Source: Couchioplanes caeruleus (GTDB taxonomy: Bacteria > Actinomycetota > Actinomycetes > Mycobacteriales > Micromonosporaceae). From it: a stretch of 64,000 nucleotides of DNA. The stretch lies in the NCBI RefSeq assembly GCF_003751945.1, contig NZ_RJKL01000001.1:2170001-2234000 (forward strand), written 5' to 3'. Position 1 is the first letter of the stretch. Each line of letters starts with the position of its first letter. Positions 46,432-55,047 of the stretch are shown here, in pieces. Below the pieces are notes generated by a model. It was not told where the DNA came from, did no database searches, and saw nothing but the letters and a program-made list of their open reading frames with translations. The position numbers and the translations under genes were made by a program.

Positions 46432-48255
46432 ATGGTTCTCGAGGTTCCCTACCGCTCGATCCCCGATATGTTCCTGCAGCGCGTGCGGGCCACCCCGAAC
46501 GGCCGGGCGTTCGCCGCTCCCACCGCCGACGACTCCGGCATGACGTGGCTGACCTGGTCCGAGGTGGGCGAGCGGGCCAAGGCGATCGCGGCCGGCCTGG
46601 TGGGGCTGGGGATCGGTCTCGAAGACCGCGTCGCGATCCTGTCGAACACCCGCCTGGAGTGGGCGCTGGTCGACCTGGGCATCAACTGCTCCGGCGGCGC
46701 CACCACCACGGTCTACCCGACGACCGAGCCCGAGGACGCCGCGTACATCATCGCGGACTCCGACTCGAAGGTCCTGGTCGCGGAGAACCCCCAGCAGGCG
46801 ATGAAGATCGCCGGTGCCACCACCTCGGTCACCCACGTCGTCCTCATCGACGGCGTCGCGGACGCCTCCGCTCAGCCGCCCCAGCTCACCCTCGCCGAGC
46901 TCGAGGAACGCGGCCGTGCGGCACTCGCCGAGACCCCCGACCTCATCGAGCGGATCACCGAGAACGTCGGCCCCGACAACCTCGCCACGTTGATCTACAC
47001 CTCCGGCACCACCGGCCGGCCCAAGGGCGTGCAGCTCCTGCACGGCGGCTGGACCTGGGAGGGCGTCGCGCAGGCGGGGCTGGGCCTGTTCGAGTCCTCC
47101 GACCTGCAGTACCTGTGGCTGCCGCTGTCGCACTCGTTCGGCAAGACGCTGCTCTGCGGAATACTGCACGTGGGCGTGCCGACGTACATCGACGGCCGGG
47201 TCGAGAAGCTGGTCGACATGCTCGCCGTCGTCAAGCCGACGCTGATGTGCGCGGCGCCGCGCATCTTCGAGAAGGTCTACAACAAGACGGTCACCACCGC
47301 CATGAGCGCGGGCGGCCTCAAGGCCAAGATCTTCACCTGGGCGGTCGCCACCGGCAAGCGCAAGGTCGCCCTGGAGGTGACCGGCAAGCCCGTCCCGGGT
47401 CTGCTCAAGGCGCAGTACGCGGTCGCCGAGAAGCTGGTCTTCAGCAAGCTCCAGGAGCGCCTGGGCGGCCGGCTGCGCGTGCTGGTGTCCGGCTCGGCGC
47501 CGCTGAGCCGCGACATCGCCGAGTTCTTCGCCGCGGCCAACCTGCCGATCTCGGAGGGCTACGGCCTCACCGAGAGCAGCGCCGGCAACTTCGTCAACCG
47601 CCGCGACGAGCTGCGGATCGGCTCGGTGGGCCGTGCCCTCGGCGATCTCGAGGTCAGCATCGACGCCGACGGCGAGATCCTGCTGCGCGGCAAGCCGGTC
47701 ATGCGCGGTTACCACAACCTGCCCCAGGAGACCGCGGACGCGTTCACCGAGGACGGCTTCTTCCGCACCGGCGACATCGGCGAGCTCGACGCGGACGGCT
47801 TCCTGCGGATCACCGACCGCAAGAAGGACCTGGTGAAGACCTCCGGCGGCAAGTACATCGCCCCGTCGGCGATCGAGGGCATGTTCAAGGCGGTCTGCCC
47901 GTACACCTCGCAGGTGGTCGTGGTCGGCCAGGCGCGCAACTTCGTGACGATGCTGATCAGCCTCGACGAGGACGCGATCGCCTCGTGGGCGGCGGGCGGC
48001 CCGCTGGCCGGCAAGCCGTACGCGGAGATCGTCGCGGCGCCGGAGACCGAGAAGCTGATCGCCGACTTCATCGCGGAGCTCAACGGCAAGCTCAACCGCT
48101 GGGAGACGATCAAGAAGTTCTCGATCCTCCCCCGCGACCTGAGCATCGAGCACGGCGAGATCACCCCGTCGATGAAGATCAAGCGCCGCAGCGTCGAGTC
48201 CAACTTCGCCGAGCAGATCGACAAGATGTACGCGGGCTCGCTCGCGCAGATCTGA
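46432..48255 (+). CDS. Long-chain acyl-CoA synthetase (FadD15-like)
   Basis: A 607-residue AMP-binding enzyme that activates fatty acids to acyl-CoA. The P-loop is YTSGTTGRPKGV; later motifs are EGYGLTESSAG, the hinge region FFRTGDIGELDADGFLRITDRKKDLVKTSGGKYIAP, and the C-terminal catalytic lysine region ITPSMKIKRR. Length and motif spacing match the FadD15/FAA1-type group. The start ATG gives the typical VPYRSIPDMFLQRV opening. Confidence 0.92.
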   Translation: MVLEVPYRSIPDMFLQRVRATPNGRAFAAPTADDSGMTWLTWSEVGERAKAIAAGLVGLGIGLEDRVAILSNTRLEWALVDLGINCSGGATTTVYPTTEPEDAAYIIADSDSKVLVAENPQQAMKIAGATTSVTHVVLIDGVADASAQPPQLTLAELEERGRAALAETPDLIERITENVGPDNLATLIYTSGTTGRPKGVQLLHGGWTWEGVAQAGLGLFESSDLQYLWLPLSHSFGKTLLCGILHVGVPTYIDGRVEKLVDMLAVVKPTLMCAAPRIFEKVYNKTVTTAMSAGGLKAKIFTWAVATGKRKVALEVTGKPVPGLLKAQYAVAEKLVFSKLQERLGGRLRVLVSGSAPLSRDIAEFFAAANLPISEGYGLTESSAGNFVNRRDELRIGSVGRALGDLEVSIDADGEILLRGKPVMRGYHNLPQETADAFTEDGFFRTGDIGELDADGFLRITDRKKDLVKTSGGKYIAPSAIEGMFKAVCPYTSQVVVVGQARNFVTMLISLDEDAIASWAAGGPLAGKPYAEIVAAPETEKLIADFIAELNGKLNRWETIKKFSILPRDLSIEHGEITPSMKIKRRSVESNFAEQIDKMYAGSLAQI

Positions 48256-48273
48256 TCCTGGGCCGAGATGGGA

Positions 48274-48299
48274 CGGAGAACCGCAACAGCGGTCCTCCG
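48274..48299. terminator. Hairpin between convergent genes
   Basis: CGGAG-A-ACCGC-AACA-GCGGT-C-CTCCG: two 5-bp stems separated by a single mismatch, located in the 55-bp gap between the synthetase and glycoside hydrolase stops; could serve both. Confidence 0.5.
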
Positions 48300-48310
48300 C
48301 CCCTCCGGTT

Positions 48311-49909
48311 TCAGTGCTGGCCCGCGGTATCCGTTGCCCACACGGCCTTCGGGCCGTTCGGGGTCTCGTGGTAGAGCACGAGGTTGCCGTCGTCCTGCAT
48401 CCACAGCCGGGAGGCGACCGGGTGCTCGGCGACCGGCCGGTGCGTCTTCGAGGGCAGGATCCGGGGCCGGTTGCCCGTCGAGCGGGCCACGGCTCCGGTC
48501 TTCGTGTAGAGCACCAGGTTGCCGTCGTTCTGCATGCGCAGTTCGTCCCCGGTGCCGAGGGTGTCGCTCGCCCAGAGGACCTTGGCGTCGCGGGTCCGGT
48601 ACACCGCCACGTTGCCCGTCGCCTCGAACCAGAACCAGAACTTGCCGTTCGGTGACTTCAGCGCCATCAGGCGGCGCAGGTTCGTACCGTTGGGCATCGA
48701 AGGCTCATACCGGTTCGCCACCTTGGCCTTCAGGTCGCTGAAGATCGGCTCCTTCGGCTTGCCGTCGGAGTCGGTGATGCCGTAGTTGCACTGGGAGTCG
48801 CGCGGCTTCTCGGCGCAGAGATTGGGGTTGTCCCCGTAGACGGGCTGCACGTCACGGTAGGAGTACAGGAACATCGGGCCGGTGTAGTCCCGCTCGCGCC
48901 ACATGTGGACGGCCTCGACGATATGGTCGCGGACGGTTTCCCTCGACTGCCGGTACTCGGGTTCGATCTCGTCGGTGGGCGCCCCGAACTCGGTGGCCCA
49001 GATCTTCTTCGCCCCGTCGTTGTTCTGCACCATGAGCTGGCGGGTGGCGGCGAGCTCGCCGCACTTCGGATCGGCCGGTCCGAACAGGCTCCAGATCCGC
49101 GGGTCCGGCGGGCATGCCGGCGTGCTCGGTCCCCGGCCCCTGAACCCGCCCCAGTACGGGTGGTAGGCGACCGCGTCGAAGTCGTTCTTGAATCCGTGCC
49201 GGTATCCGTAGTCGAGCCAGCCGGACGGGGACTCCGCGGGTGCCTCCGTCGGGCCGTTCGCCGACCCGCCGGCGAGGACCGTGCACTCCGGGCAGCGCGC
49301 CTTGACCGCCCGGTGGGCGATCCGGGTCAGTTCCCAGTACCGCTGCTGCAGCTCGACAACCGTGTCGTTGCCGTGGCGGCCGTTCAGGTTCGGCTCGTTC
49401 CACACCTCGACCGCCTGCACCATGCCGGAATACCGGACCATGGCCTGGTCGATGATGTTCCGCCAGGGTTCGTCCTCCCTCGGGAACCAGGAGCCGAGAT
49501 TCTTCGTCGTCGCCTTGTCGCCGGCCAGCCAGGGCACGCCGTAGCCCAGGATCAGGAGCACCCGGAGTCCCTGGGCGTTGGCGCTGCGGATCTCGTTGTC
49601 CAGCCGCCCCCAGTTGAGCTGGTCGTTGGTGGTCTCCCGGGTCGGCTGGAGGCGCCACCACTCCAGTTCGATCCGAATGATCGGCGTTCTGCCCTCGAGG
49701 AACGCGGTCATCGCCGGATAGCGTGACGGCAGGTCGGGGTGGTTGCCACCCTCGGAGAAACCGAAATCCTGGTTGCTGAACCCGTAGCCCGGTTGCCGCG
49801 GCTCCGGATCGGCCGCGGCGGCCGGCCGGGCCGTGCCGAGCGCGGCCGCGGCGAGCAGCGCGGTCACTGCCGCGGCCGTCGCGCGGCGCGCGATGGAAAG
49901 AAACGTCAC
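48311..49909 (-). CDS. Secreted clan A glycoside hydrolase with bulb-lectin domain
   Basis: A 532-residue exported enzyme. Residues 1-33 are a signal peptide (RRATAAAVTALLAAAALG, cleaved near PAAAA). The catalytic domain (~40-400) has VEVWNEPNL (acid/base Glu) and KIWATEFGAPTD (nucleophile Glu), as in GH5/GH39-like (beta/alpha)8 enzymes. Residues ~415-532 hold repeats of the mannose-binding bulb-lectin type (MQNDGNLVLY, MQDDGNLVLY, and a weaker first copy). The GTG start has AAGGAG 9 nt upstream. A polysaccharide substrate, perhaps mannose-containing, is inferred. Confidence 0.85.
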   Translation of the reverse strand: MTFLSIARRATAAAVTALLAAAALGTARPAAAADPEPRQPGYGFSNQDFGFSEGGNHPDLPSRYPAMTAFLEGRTPIIRIELEWWRLQPTRETTNDQLNWGRLDNEIRSANAQGLRVLLILGYGVPWLAGDKATTKNLGSWFPREDEPWRNIIDQAMVRYSGMVQAVEVWNEPNLNGRHGNDTVVELQQRYWELTRIAHRAVKARCPECTVLAGGSANGPTEAPAESPSGWLDYGYRHGFKNDFDAVAYHPYWGGFRGRGPSTPACPPDPRIWSLFGPADPKCGELAATRQLMVQNNDGAKKIWATEFGAPTDEIEPEYRQSRETVRDHIVEAVHMWRERDYTGPMFLYSYRDVQPVYGDNPNLCAEKPRDSQCNYGITDSDGKPKEPIFSDLKAKVANRYEPSMPNGTNLRRLMALKSPNGKFWFWFEATGNVAVYRTRDAKVLWASDTLGTGDELRMQNDGNLVLYTKTGAVARSTGNRPRILPSKTHRPVAEHPVASRLWMQDDGNLVLYHETPNGPKAVWATDTAGQH

Positions 49910-50012
49910 AGGGAGCCTTCTCCTTGGTTGCCTCGGGGTCTCCCGCCCGTTCGGCGGTGATCCACTCGGCGCCCAAGATAGGTGCCGGCCGCACCCGTGC
50001 ATCGACGGGGTC

Positions 50013-51473
50013 CTACGCGATGACCGCGGGGGTGCGCCAGGCCGGGCGGGCCGCCCGGTCCAGGTCGTGGCGCACGGAGGCGATGCGCCGGATCGCCTCC
50101 GTCAGGTCGTCCGCCGCCAGGGTGAACGGGAGCCGCACGAAGCGTTCCAGCGTGCCGTCCAGGCCGAACCGCGGTCCCGGCGCGAGCCGGACGCCCACGT
50201 CCTCGGCCGCGCGCGACAGCGCGCTGGAGATCGGCCCGTCGAGCTCCGCCCACAGGGTCACGCCGCCACCGGGCACATAGCACCGCCACTCCGGCAGATG
50301 CTCGCGCAGCGCGGCGATCAGCGCGTCCCGCCGGAACGCGAGCTGCCTGCGGCGCGCCGCGACGATCGTCTCGGCCTGGGCGAGCAGATGCACGGCGACG
50401 AGCTGTTCCAGCACCGGGCTGGCCATGTCGACCCCGACCCGCAGCGCCGCCAGCCGCTGCACGAGCGGCGCCGACGCGCGCACCCAGCCGATCCGCAGGC
50501 CACCCCAGTAGGCCTTGCTCATGCCCCCGATCGACACGACGCGGGAGTGCCGGTCGTAGACGGCCACGGGCGGCGGCATCTCGGCGCCGTCGAGGGGAAG
50601 ATCCACGAAGGACTCGTCGACGACCAGCTCGGTCCCGGTCGCGTGGGCCGCGGCCACGAGGCGCTCGCGCAGGGCGGCCGGCATCAGGTGGCCGGTCGGA
50701 TTCTGGAATTCCGGGATCACGTACGCCAGCCGCGGCCGCGTCTGCCGCAGCGCCGCGAGCAGCAGCTCGCCGTCCCAGCCGGTCGTCGCGTCGAGGCCGT
50801 GGGTGCTGATCCGGGCGCGGCGGGCGGCGAGGGCGGCCAGCGCGTTCGGGTACGTCGGCGACTCGACCAGCACCGACGCCCCCGCGGGGACGGACAGCCG
50901 CAGCACCAGGTCCAGCGCCTGCTGGGTGCCGCTGGTGATGAGGATCTGCTCGGCGCTGGTGGCCACGCCCCGGGCGGTGTAGGCGGCGGCGACGGCCTCC
51001 CGCAGCTCCCGCAGGCCGCTCGGGTGATAGCCGGCGCTGCCGAGGAAGCGCGGCAGGTCGTCGGCGGCGGCGCGGGCGGCGGGCACCAGCTCGACCGGTG
51101 CGGCGGAGGCCGCCACGCCCAGGTCGATCATGTCGATGTCGTCGTCCGGGGTCCAGAGGCCGGAGCTGGCGACCCGGTGGCCGTTCGGCAGCGTGGTCCA
51201 GCTCCCGGCGCCGCGCCGGCTGGTGAGGTGGCCGGTCTCGCGCAGGTTCCGGTACGCGGCCGTCACCGTCGTCCGGCTCACGCCCAGGGCCTCGGCAAGC
51301 TCGCGCTCGGCGGGCAGCCGTACGCCCAGCGGCAGCCGCCCGTCGGCGAGCAGGCCGCGGACCGCTCCGGCCAGCGCGGCATAGTCCGGGCTCCGGTGGC
51401 GCCCGGGAAGCGAGTGCCACTGGCCGAGCAGGCGGGCCAATTGGCCTCCGCGCACCGACGTCGTCATAGCCAC
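50013..51473 (-). CDS. MocR-type PLP-dependent regulator (YczR-like)
   Basis: A 486-residue GntR-aminotransferase fusion. The winged helix is residues 30-95 (LLADGRLPLGVRLPAERELAEALGVSRTTVTAAYRNLRETGH); the PLP domain has FQNPTGHLMP and VSIGGMSKAYWGGLRIGW with the lysine. It is divergent from yczE, a pairing known in several phyla in which the regulator controls the YczE membrane protein. The start is GTG at 51473 or ATG at 51467. ATTGGC repeats in the 53-bp gap and the first codons are probable operators. Confidence 0.92.
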   Translation of the reverse strand: MAMTTSVRGGQLARLLGQWHSLPGRHRSPDYAALAGAVRGLLADGRLPLGVRLPAERELAEALGVSRTTVTAAYRNLRETGHLTSRRGAGSWTTLPNGHRVASSGLWTPDDDIDMIDLGVAASAAPVELVPAARAAADDLPRFLGSAGYHPSGLRELREAVAAAYTARGVATSAEQILITSGTQQALDLVLRLSVPAGASVLVESPTYPNALAALAARRARISTHGLDATTGWDGELLLAALRQTRPRLAYVIPEFQNPTGHLMPAALRERLVAAAHATGTELVVDESFVDLPLDGAEMPPPVAVYDRHSRVVSIGGMSKAYWGGLRIGWVRASAPLVQRLAALRVGVDMASPVLEQLVAVHLLAQAETIVAARRRQLAFRRDALIAALREHLPEWRCYVPGGGVTLWAELDGPISSALSRAAEDVGVRLAPGPRFGLDGTLERFVRLPFTLAADDLTEAIRRIASVRHDLDRAARPAWRTPAVIA

Positions 51474-51510
51474 CCCCGGAAAATTGGCTCTGTCAGCCGC
51501 CGCAATTGGC
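51435..51510. promoter_or_regulatory. Probable MocR operator (ATTGGC repeats)
   Basis: ATTGGC occurs at 51440-51445 (as part of the palindrome GGCCAATTGGCC, 51435-51446), 51483-51488 and 51505-51510. The last two are in the same orientation exactly 22 bp apart, about two helical turns, the arrangement expected for a dimeric MocR protein. The sites overlap the start of the regulator gene and the promoter of yczE. Confidence 0.6.
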
Positions 51511-51526
51511 CTTCAGAGTGGCACTC

Positions 51527-52180
51527 ATGACGATCCCAAGCAACTCGGCCACCGCCGGGCGCCGCCTGCCGCGCCGCGTCGGCCAGCTCTTCGCCGGCCT
51601 GATCCTGTACGGCGTGAGCATGGCGTTCATGGTCGAGTCCGGCCTCGGACTGACCTCCTGGGACGTCTTCCACCAGGGTGTGTCGGAAGTCACCGGCCTC
51701 AGCATCGGCTGGGTGGTGATCCTGGCGGGCGTCCCGATCCTGCTGCTGTGGATCCCGCTGCGGCAGAAGCCGGGCTTCGGCACCATCGCCAACCTGGTCG
51801 TGATCGGCGTCGTGGTCGACGCCGCCCTGGCCCTCCTCTCCCCCGGCGCATCGATGACGATCCGTGTCACATATCTGATCGCCGGCATCCTCCTGAACGG
51901 CGTGGCGACCGGCATGTACATCGGTGCCCGCTTCGGCCCGGGGCCCCGCGACGGCCTGATGACCGGAATCGCCCATCGTTTCCCGCGGCTGTCCCTGCGC
52001 CTGGTCCGGACCGCCATCGAGCTGACGGTGCTGGCGACCGGCTTCCTGCTCGGCGGCACGGCCGGGATCGGCACGGTCGCGTACGCGCTGGTGATCGGCC
52101 CACTGGTCCAGGCGTTCCTGCCGATCTTCACGGTCGCGCCGCGAACCCCGCCGGCCCGCCTCGCCCCGGCCCTGCCCTGA
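51527..52180 (+). CDS. yczE: YczE/YitT-family membrane protein
   Basis: A 217-residue protein with five to six transmembrane helices (GQLFAGLILYGVSMAFMV; GLSIGWVVILAGVPILLLWIPL; VTYLIAGILLNGVATGMYI; LTVLATGFLLGGTAGIGTVAYAL). The block GLGLTSWDVFHQGVS and GLMTGIAHRF are typical of YczE. Function is unknown; members are under MocR/YczR control and often placed near PLP or sulphur-compound genes. The ATG at 51527 is preferred; a TTG at 51506 would lie in an operator repeat. Confidence 0.88.
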   Translation: MTIPSNSATAGRRLPRRVGQLFAGLILYGVSMAFMVESGLGLTSWDVFHQGVSEVTGLSIGWVVILAGVPILLLWIPLRQKPGFGTIANLVVIGVVVDAALALLSPGASMTIRVTYLIAGILLNGVATGMYIGARFGPGPRDGLMTGIAHRFPRLSLRLVRTAIELTVLATGFLLGGTAGIGTVAYALVIGPLVQAFLPIFTVAPRTPPARLAPALP

Positions 52181-52209
52181 CATGCCGCCCGGACCGGGTC
52201 TGATCCCCC

Positions 52210-52241
52210 GTCGCGGGCCGTCTCCTGGGTGGACCCGCGAC
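52210..52241 (+). terminator. Hairpin after yczE
   Basis: A perfect 8-bp inverted repeat GTCGCGGG / CCCGCGAC with 16-nt loop, 30 bp after the yczE stop. Confidence 0.45.
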
Positions 52242-52338
52242 CCCGGGAGGGCGAATTGTCCGGGCGCCGGGCATGGCCCGGTGCACATCTGCCACACCTG
52301 CGCTTTCCGCTTCGACGGCCAGACGGCATCATTGCGGC

Positions 52339-52767
52339 ATGGGGGCTGGCGGCTGGCATTGGAACGACGCATGGATCTTCGTATCAGCGGTCATCGCCGA
52401 GCGGCTGGAGCGCGACCGGGCGATGCACGCCGCGCTTCCGCTGACCGGCGCGTCCCTGGCTGATCTGCTGGCCGCTGCCGACTTCCTGCACCACAGCGTG
52501 CCCAGCCGCGAAGATCTGGAGGAGTCGGTCCGCCGCCTGGCCGGCGCGGGACTCCTGACCATCGACGACGACCTGGTGGCGGTGGCTCCGGCCGGTGAGC
52601 AGCTCTGGCGCACCCGCCCCTTCAGCGGCCTCTCGTCGGCGGTCGTGACCCTGCAGACCCAGCTCAACCGAGCGGTGACACCGGGCGACGCGGAGTGGAG
52701 CCTCGACGAGGGCACCTACCATGCCGCGGTCCGCGAATACTCGCTCCGCCTCGCCGACGGCCGCTGA
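52339..52767 (+). CDS. Hypothetical 142-residue protein, possible winged-helix fold
   Basis: No family is recognised with confidence. Residues 1-25 (WHWNDAWIFVSAVIAERLER) and the later pattern LADLLAAADFLHHSVPSREDLEESVRRLAGAGLLTIDDDLVAVAPAGEQLW look like a winged helix of the kind used by small regulators, with the wing at TIDDDLVAVAP. The C-terminal 40 residues are less typical. The ATG lacks a ribosome site; CATCAT lies 6 nt upstream, so it may be leaderless. It ends 34 nt before the convergent hisF stop. Confidence 0.65.
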   Translation: MGAGGWHWNDAWIFVSAVIAERLERDRAMHAALPLTGASLADLLAAADFLHHSVPSREDLEESVRRLAGAGLLTIDDDLVAVAPAGEQLWRTRPFSGLSSAVVTLQTQLNRAVTPGDAEWSLDEGTYHAAVREYSLRLADGR

Positions 52768-52801
52768 CCTCCCCCACCGCGCCCGCACCGGTCACGGGCG
52801 G

Positions 52802-53596
52802 TCAGCGGACCGGGTGTCCCGCCGACCGGAGGCTGTCTTTCACCTCGCCGATCGTCAGCTCTCCGAAGTGGAACACGCTCGCCGCGAGCACCGCGTCCGC
52901 GCCCGCCGCCACGGCGGGTGGGAAGTGGGCCACCGCCCCCGCGCCCCCGCTCGCGATCACCGGGATGTCGGCCACCGCGCGGACCGCCGCGATGAGTTCG
53001 AGGTCGAAGCCCGCCTTGGTGCCGTCGGCGTCCATCGAGTTGAGCAGGATCTCGCCGGCGCCGAGCTCGGCCACCCGCCGGGCCCATTCCACCGCGTCCA
53101 GGCCGGCGCTGCGCCGCCCGCCGTGTGTGGTGACCTCCCAGCCCGAGCCCGAAGAGGCCGACGAGTCGACCGGGCCCGGTCCGGAGACGGCAGCGCGCCG
53201 GACGTCCAGGGAGAGCACGAGGACCTGGTTGCCGAAGCGACCGGCGATCTCGGAGATCAACTCCGGGCGGTGGATCGCCGCGGTGTTGACGCCGACCTTG
53301 TCCGCGCCCGCCCGCAGCAAGGTGTCGACGTCGTCGACCGAGCGGACCCCGCCGCCCACGGTCAGCGGGATGAAGACCGACTCGGCCGTGCGCCGGACCA
53401 CGTCGAGCATCGTCCCCCGCCCGTCGGCGGACGCGGTCACGTCGAGGAAGGTCAGCTCGTCGGCTCCCGCGGCGTCGTAGGCCGCCGCCAGCTCGACGGG
53501 GTCGCCCGCGTCGCGCAGGTCGAGGAAGTTGACGCCCTTGACCACGCGGCCGGCGTCGACGTCCAGACACGGGATCACCCGTACCGCCACCGTCAT
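52802..53596 (-). CDS. hisF: Imidazole glycerol phosphate synthase, cyclase subunit
   Basis: A 264-residue TIM barrel that works with HisH to make imidazole glycerol phosphate and AICAR. The catalytic Asp is in [15 protein letters not shown] and the second in [13 protein letters not shown]. Phosphate-binding glycines ([15 protein letters not shown]) are intact. An insert around residues 135-160 ([15 protein letters not shown]) is longer than in M. tuberculosis HisF, in a surface loop. Its ATG overlaps the ridA stop (ATGA). Last gene of the his operon. Confidence 0.96.
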   Translation of the reverse strand: MTVAVRVIPCLDVDAGRVVKGVNFLDLRDAGDPVELAAAYDAAGADELTFLDVTASADGRGTMLDVVRRTAESVFIPLTVGGGVRSVDDVDTLLRAGADKVGVNTAAIHRPELISEIAGRFGNQVLVLSLDVRRAAVSGPGPVDSSASSGSGWEVTTHGGRRSAGLDAVEWARRVAELGAGEILLNSMDADGTKAGFDLELIAAVRAVADIPVIASGGAGAVAHFPPAVAAGADAVLAASVFHFGELTIGEVKDSLRSAGHPVR

Positions 53597-53988
53597 GCCC
53601 GTTCCTTTCCGCCCACGTACGCATCGAGCTCGACCTCGACCAGGTGGTCCTCGTGCAGCAGTCCGGCGACCACGATCAGCGCCGTCACCGGGCGCACGTC
53701 CCGGAAGATCTCGCCGTGCACGGCGGTGACCGCGCCGGCGTACGACCGGTCGGTGACGTACATGCGGGTGCGGATGACGTCGGCCGGGGCCGCGCCGGCG
53801 CCGGCGAGCGCGTCCAGGCCGATGCGGAAGGCGATCCGCGCCTGCTCACTCGGGTCCCCCAGCGCGCTCACCGAGCCGTTCACCGTGGCCGTGCAGCCGG
53901 CGGTGACGAGGAGGTCTCCGGCGCGGACCACGCGGGAGTAGCCGTACCGTTCCTCCCAGGGGCCACCGGAGGCGAAACGCTCGATCAT
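53593..53988 (-). CDS. RidA-family protein inserted between priA and hisF
   Basis: A 131-residue member of the RidA/YjgF family (reactive enamine/imine deaminases). The conserved block [14 protein letters not shown] carries the substrate-binding Arg; [20 protein letters not shown] is the C-terminal signature. Both its start and its stop overlap his genes by 4 nt (ATGA at each end), so it is translated with them. At this place M. tuberculosis has impA, so the slot is variable. A role in clearing imine side products of PLP enzymes is plausible. Confidence 0.9.
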   Translation of the reverse strand: MIERFASGGPWEERYGYSRVVRAGDLLVTAGCTATVNGSVSALGDPSEQARIAFRIGLDALAGAGAAPADVIRTRMYVTDRSYAGAVTAVHGEIFRDVRPVTALIVVAGLLHEDHLVEVELDAYVGGKERA

Positions 53989-54710
53989 GCCGACCGCAGC
54001 GTCTCGAGCGCCTCGGCCACCGTGAAGGCGCCGGCGTAGAGCGCCTTGCCGGCGATCACGCCCTCGACGCCGACCGGTTCGAGGGTGGCCAGGGCCCGCA
54101 GGTCGTCCAGGGTGGACACGCCGCCGCTGGCGATCACCGGGGCCGGCGTACGGGAGCACACCTCGCGCAGCAGCTCCAGGTTGGGCCCCTTCATGGTTCC
54201 GTCCTTGGTGATGTCGGTGACGACGTAGCGCGCCGCGCCGGCCTTGTCGAGGCGTTCGAGCACCTCGTAGAGGTCGCCGCCGTCGCGGGTCCAGCCGCGG
54301 GCCGAGAGCGTACGGCCGCGCACGTCCAGGCCGATCGCGACGCGGTCGCCGTACTCGCCGCAGATCCGGTCGCACCAGTCGGGGTCCTCCAGGGCCGCGG
54401 TGCCGATGTTGACCCGCGCGGCGCCGGTGGCCAGCGCCGCGCGCAGCGACTCGTCGTCGCGGATGCCGCCGGAGAGCTCCACGTGCGCGTCGAGACGGCC
54501 GACCACCTCGGCGAGCAGGGCGGCGTTGGAGCCGCGGCCGAACGCGGCGTCGAGGTCGACCAGGTGCACCCACTCCGCGCCGTCGTGCTGCCAGGCCAGC
54601 GCCGCGTCCAGCGGATCGCCGTAGGCGGTCTCGGAGCCGGCGGCGCCCTGGACCAGGCGCACGGCCTGGCCGTCGGCGACGTCGACGGCGGGCAGCAGGG
54701 TGAGGGTCAC
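53985..54710 (-). CDS. priA: Phosphoribosyl isomerase A (HisA/TrpF bifunctional)
   Basis: A 241-residue (beta/alpha)8 isomerase. [15 protein letters not shown] carries the first catalytic Asp; the second is in [17 protein letters not shown]; the phosphate site is [12 protein letters not shown]. The protein is PriA-like, the actinobacterial form that isomerises both ProFAR (histidine) and PRA (tryptophan); no trpF is present in the window. GTG start, with GGAG 7 nt upstream. Confidence 0.94.
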   Translation of the reverse strand: MTLTLLPAVDVADGQAVRLVQGAAGSETAYGDPLDAALAWQHDGAEWVHLVDLDAAFGRGSNAALLAEVVGRLDAHVELSGGIRDDESLRAALATGAARVNIGTAALEDPDWCDRICGEYGDRVAIGLDVRGRTLSARGWTRDGGDLYEVLERLDKAGAARYVVTDITKDGTMKGPNLELLREVCSRTPAPVIASGGVSTLDDLRALATLEPVGVEGVIAGKALYAGAFTVAEALETLRSA

Positions 54711-54732
54711 GGCGGAACTCCGATCAGCGGGA

Positions 54733-55047
54733 TTAGCGGCGGCCCAGGATCACGACGACCAGGGCGGGCAGGATGAGGATGATGAGTGCGATGAGGACGA
54801 TCCGCAGGGAGATGTCCGGCACCAGGAACCAGATCATGGCGGACGCGGCGAGGGGGACGACGACGATGCCGGCGCGTTCCGCCCGGCCGCGCCGGTAGAG
54901 CCGGCCGGTGCCGCGCCGCTGTGGCCTGAGCCGGCGGGCGAGGGCGCGGCGGCGATCCCGCCGGGCGACCCGGCGGGCCCGGGCGGCCTTCTCCTTCTCG
55001 AGGACGGCGAGACGCTCGGCCCGCTTGCGAGCCCGTTCCTTGCTCAT
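54733..55047 (-). CDS. Small basic membrane protein in the his operon
   Basis: A 104-residue protein. Residues 1-58 are extremely basic and helical ([22 protein letters not shown]; about 20 Arg/Lys), followed by two hydrophobic segments ([17 protein letters not shown] and [19 protein letters not shown]). Its ATG overlaps the hisH stop (ATGA), and it ends 22 nt before priA. No function is known; similar short proteins lie between hisH and hisA in other actinobacteria. Confidence 0.8.
   Translation of the reverse strand: MSKERARKRAERLAVLEKEKAARARRVARRDRRRALARRLRPQRRGTGRLYRRGRAERAGIVVVPLAASAMIWFLVPDISLRIVLIALIILILPALVVVILGRR

Noticed and set aside
46358..46543. 61-codon ORF overlapping the acyl-CoA synthetase start
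   Set aside because: Out of frame with the synthetase, whose N-terminus is well conserved; no coding bias.
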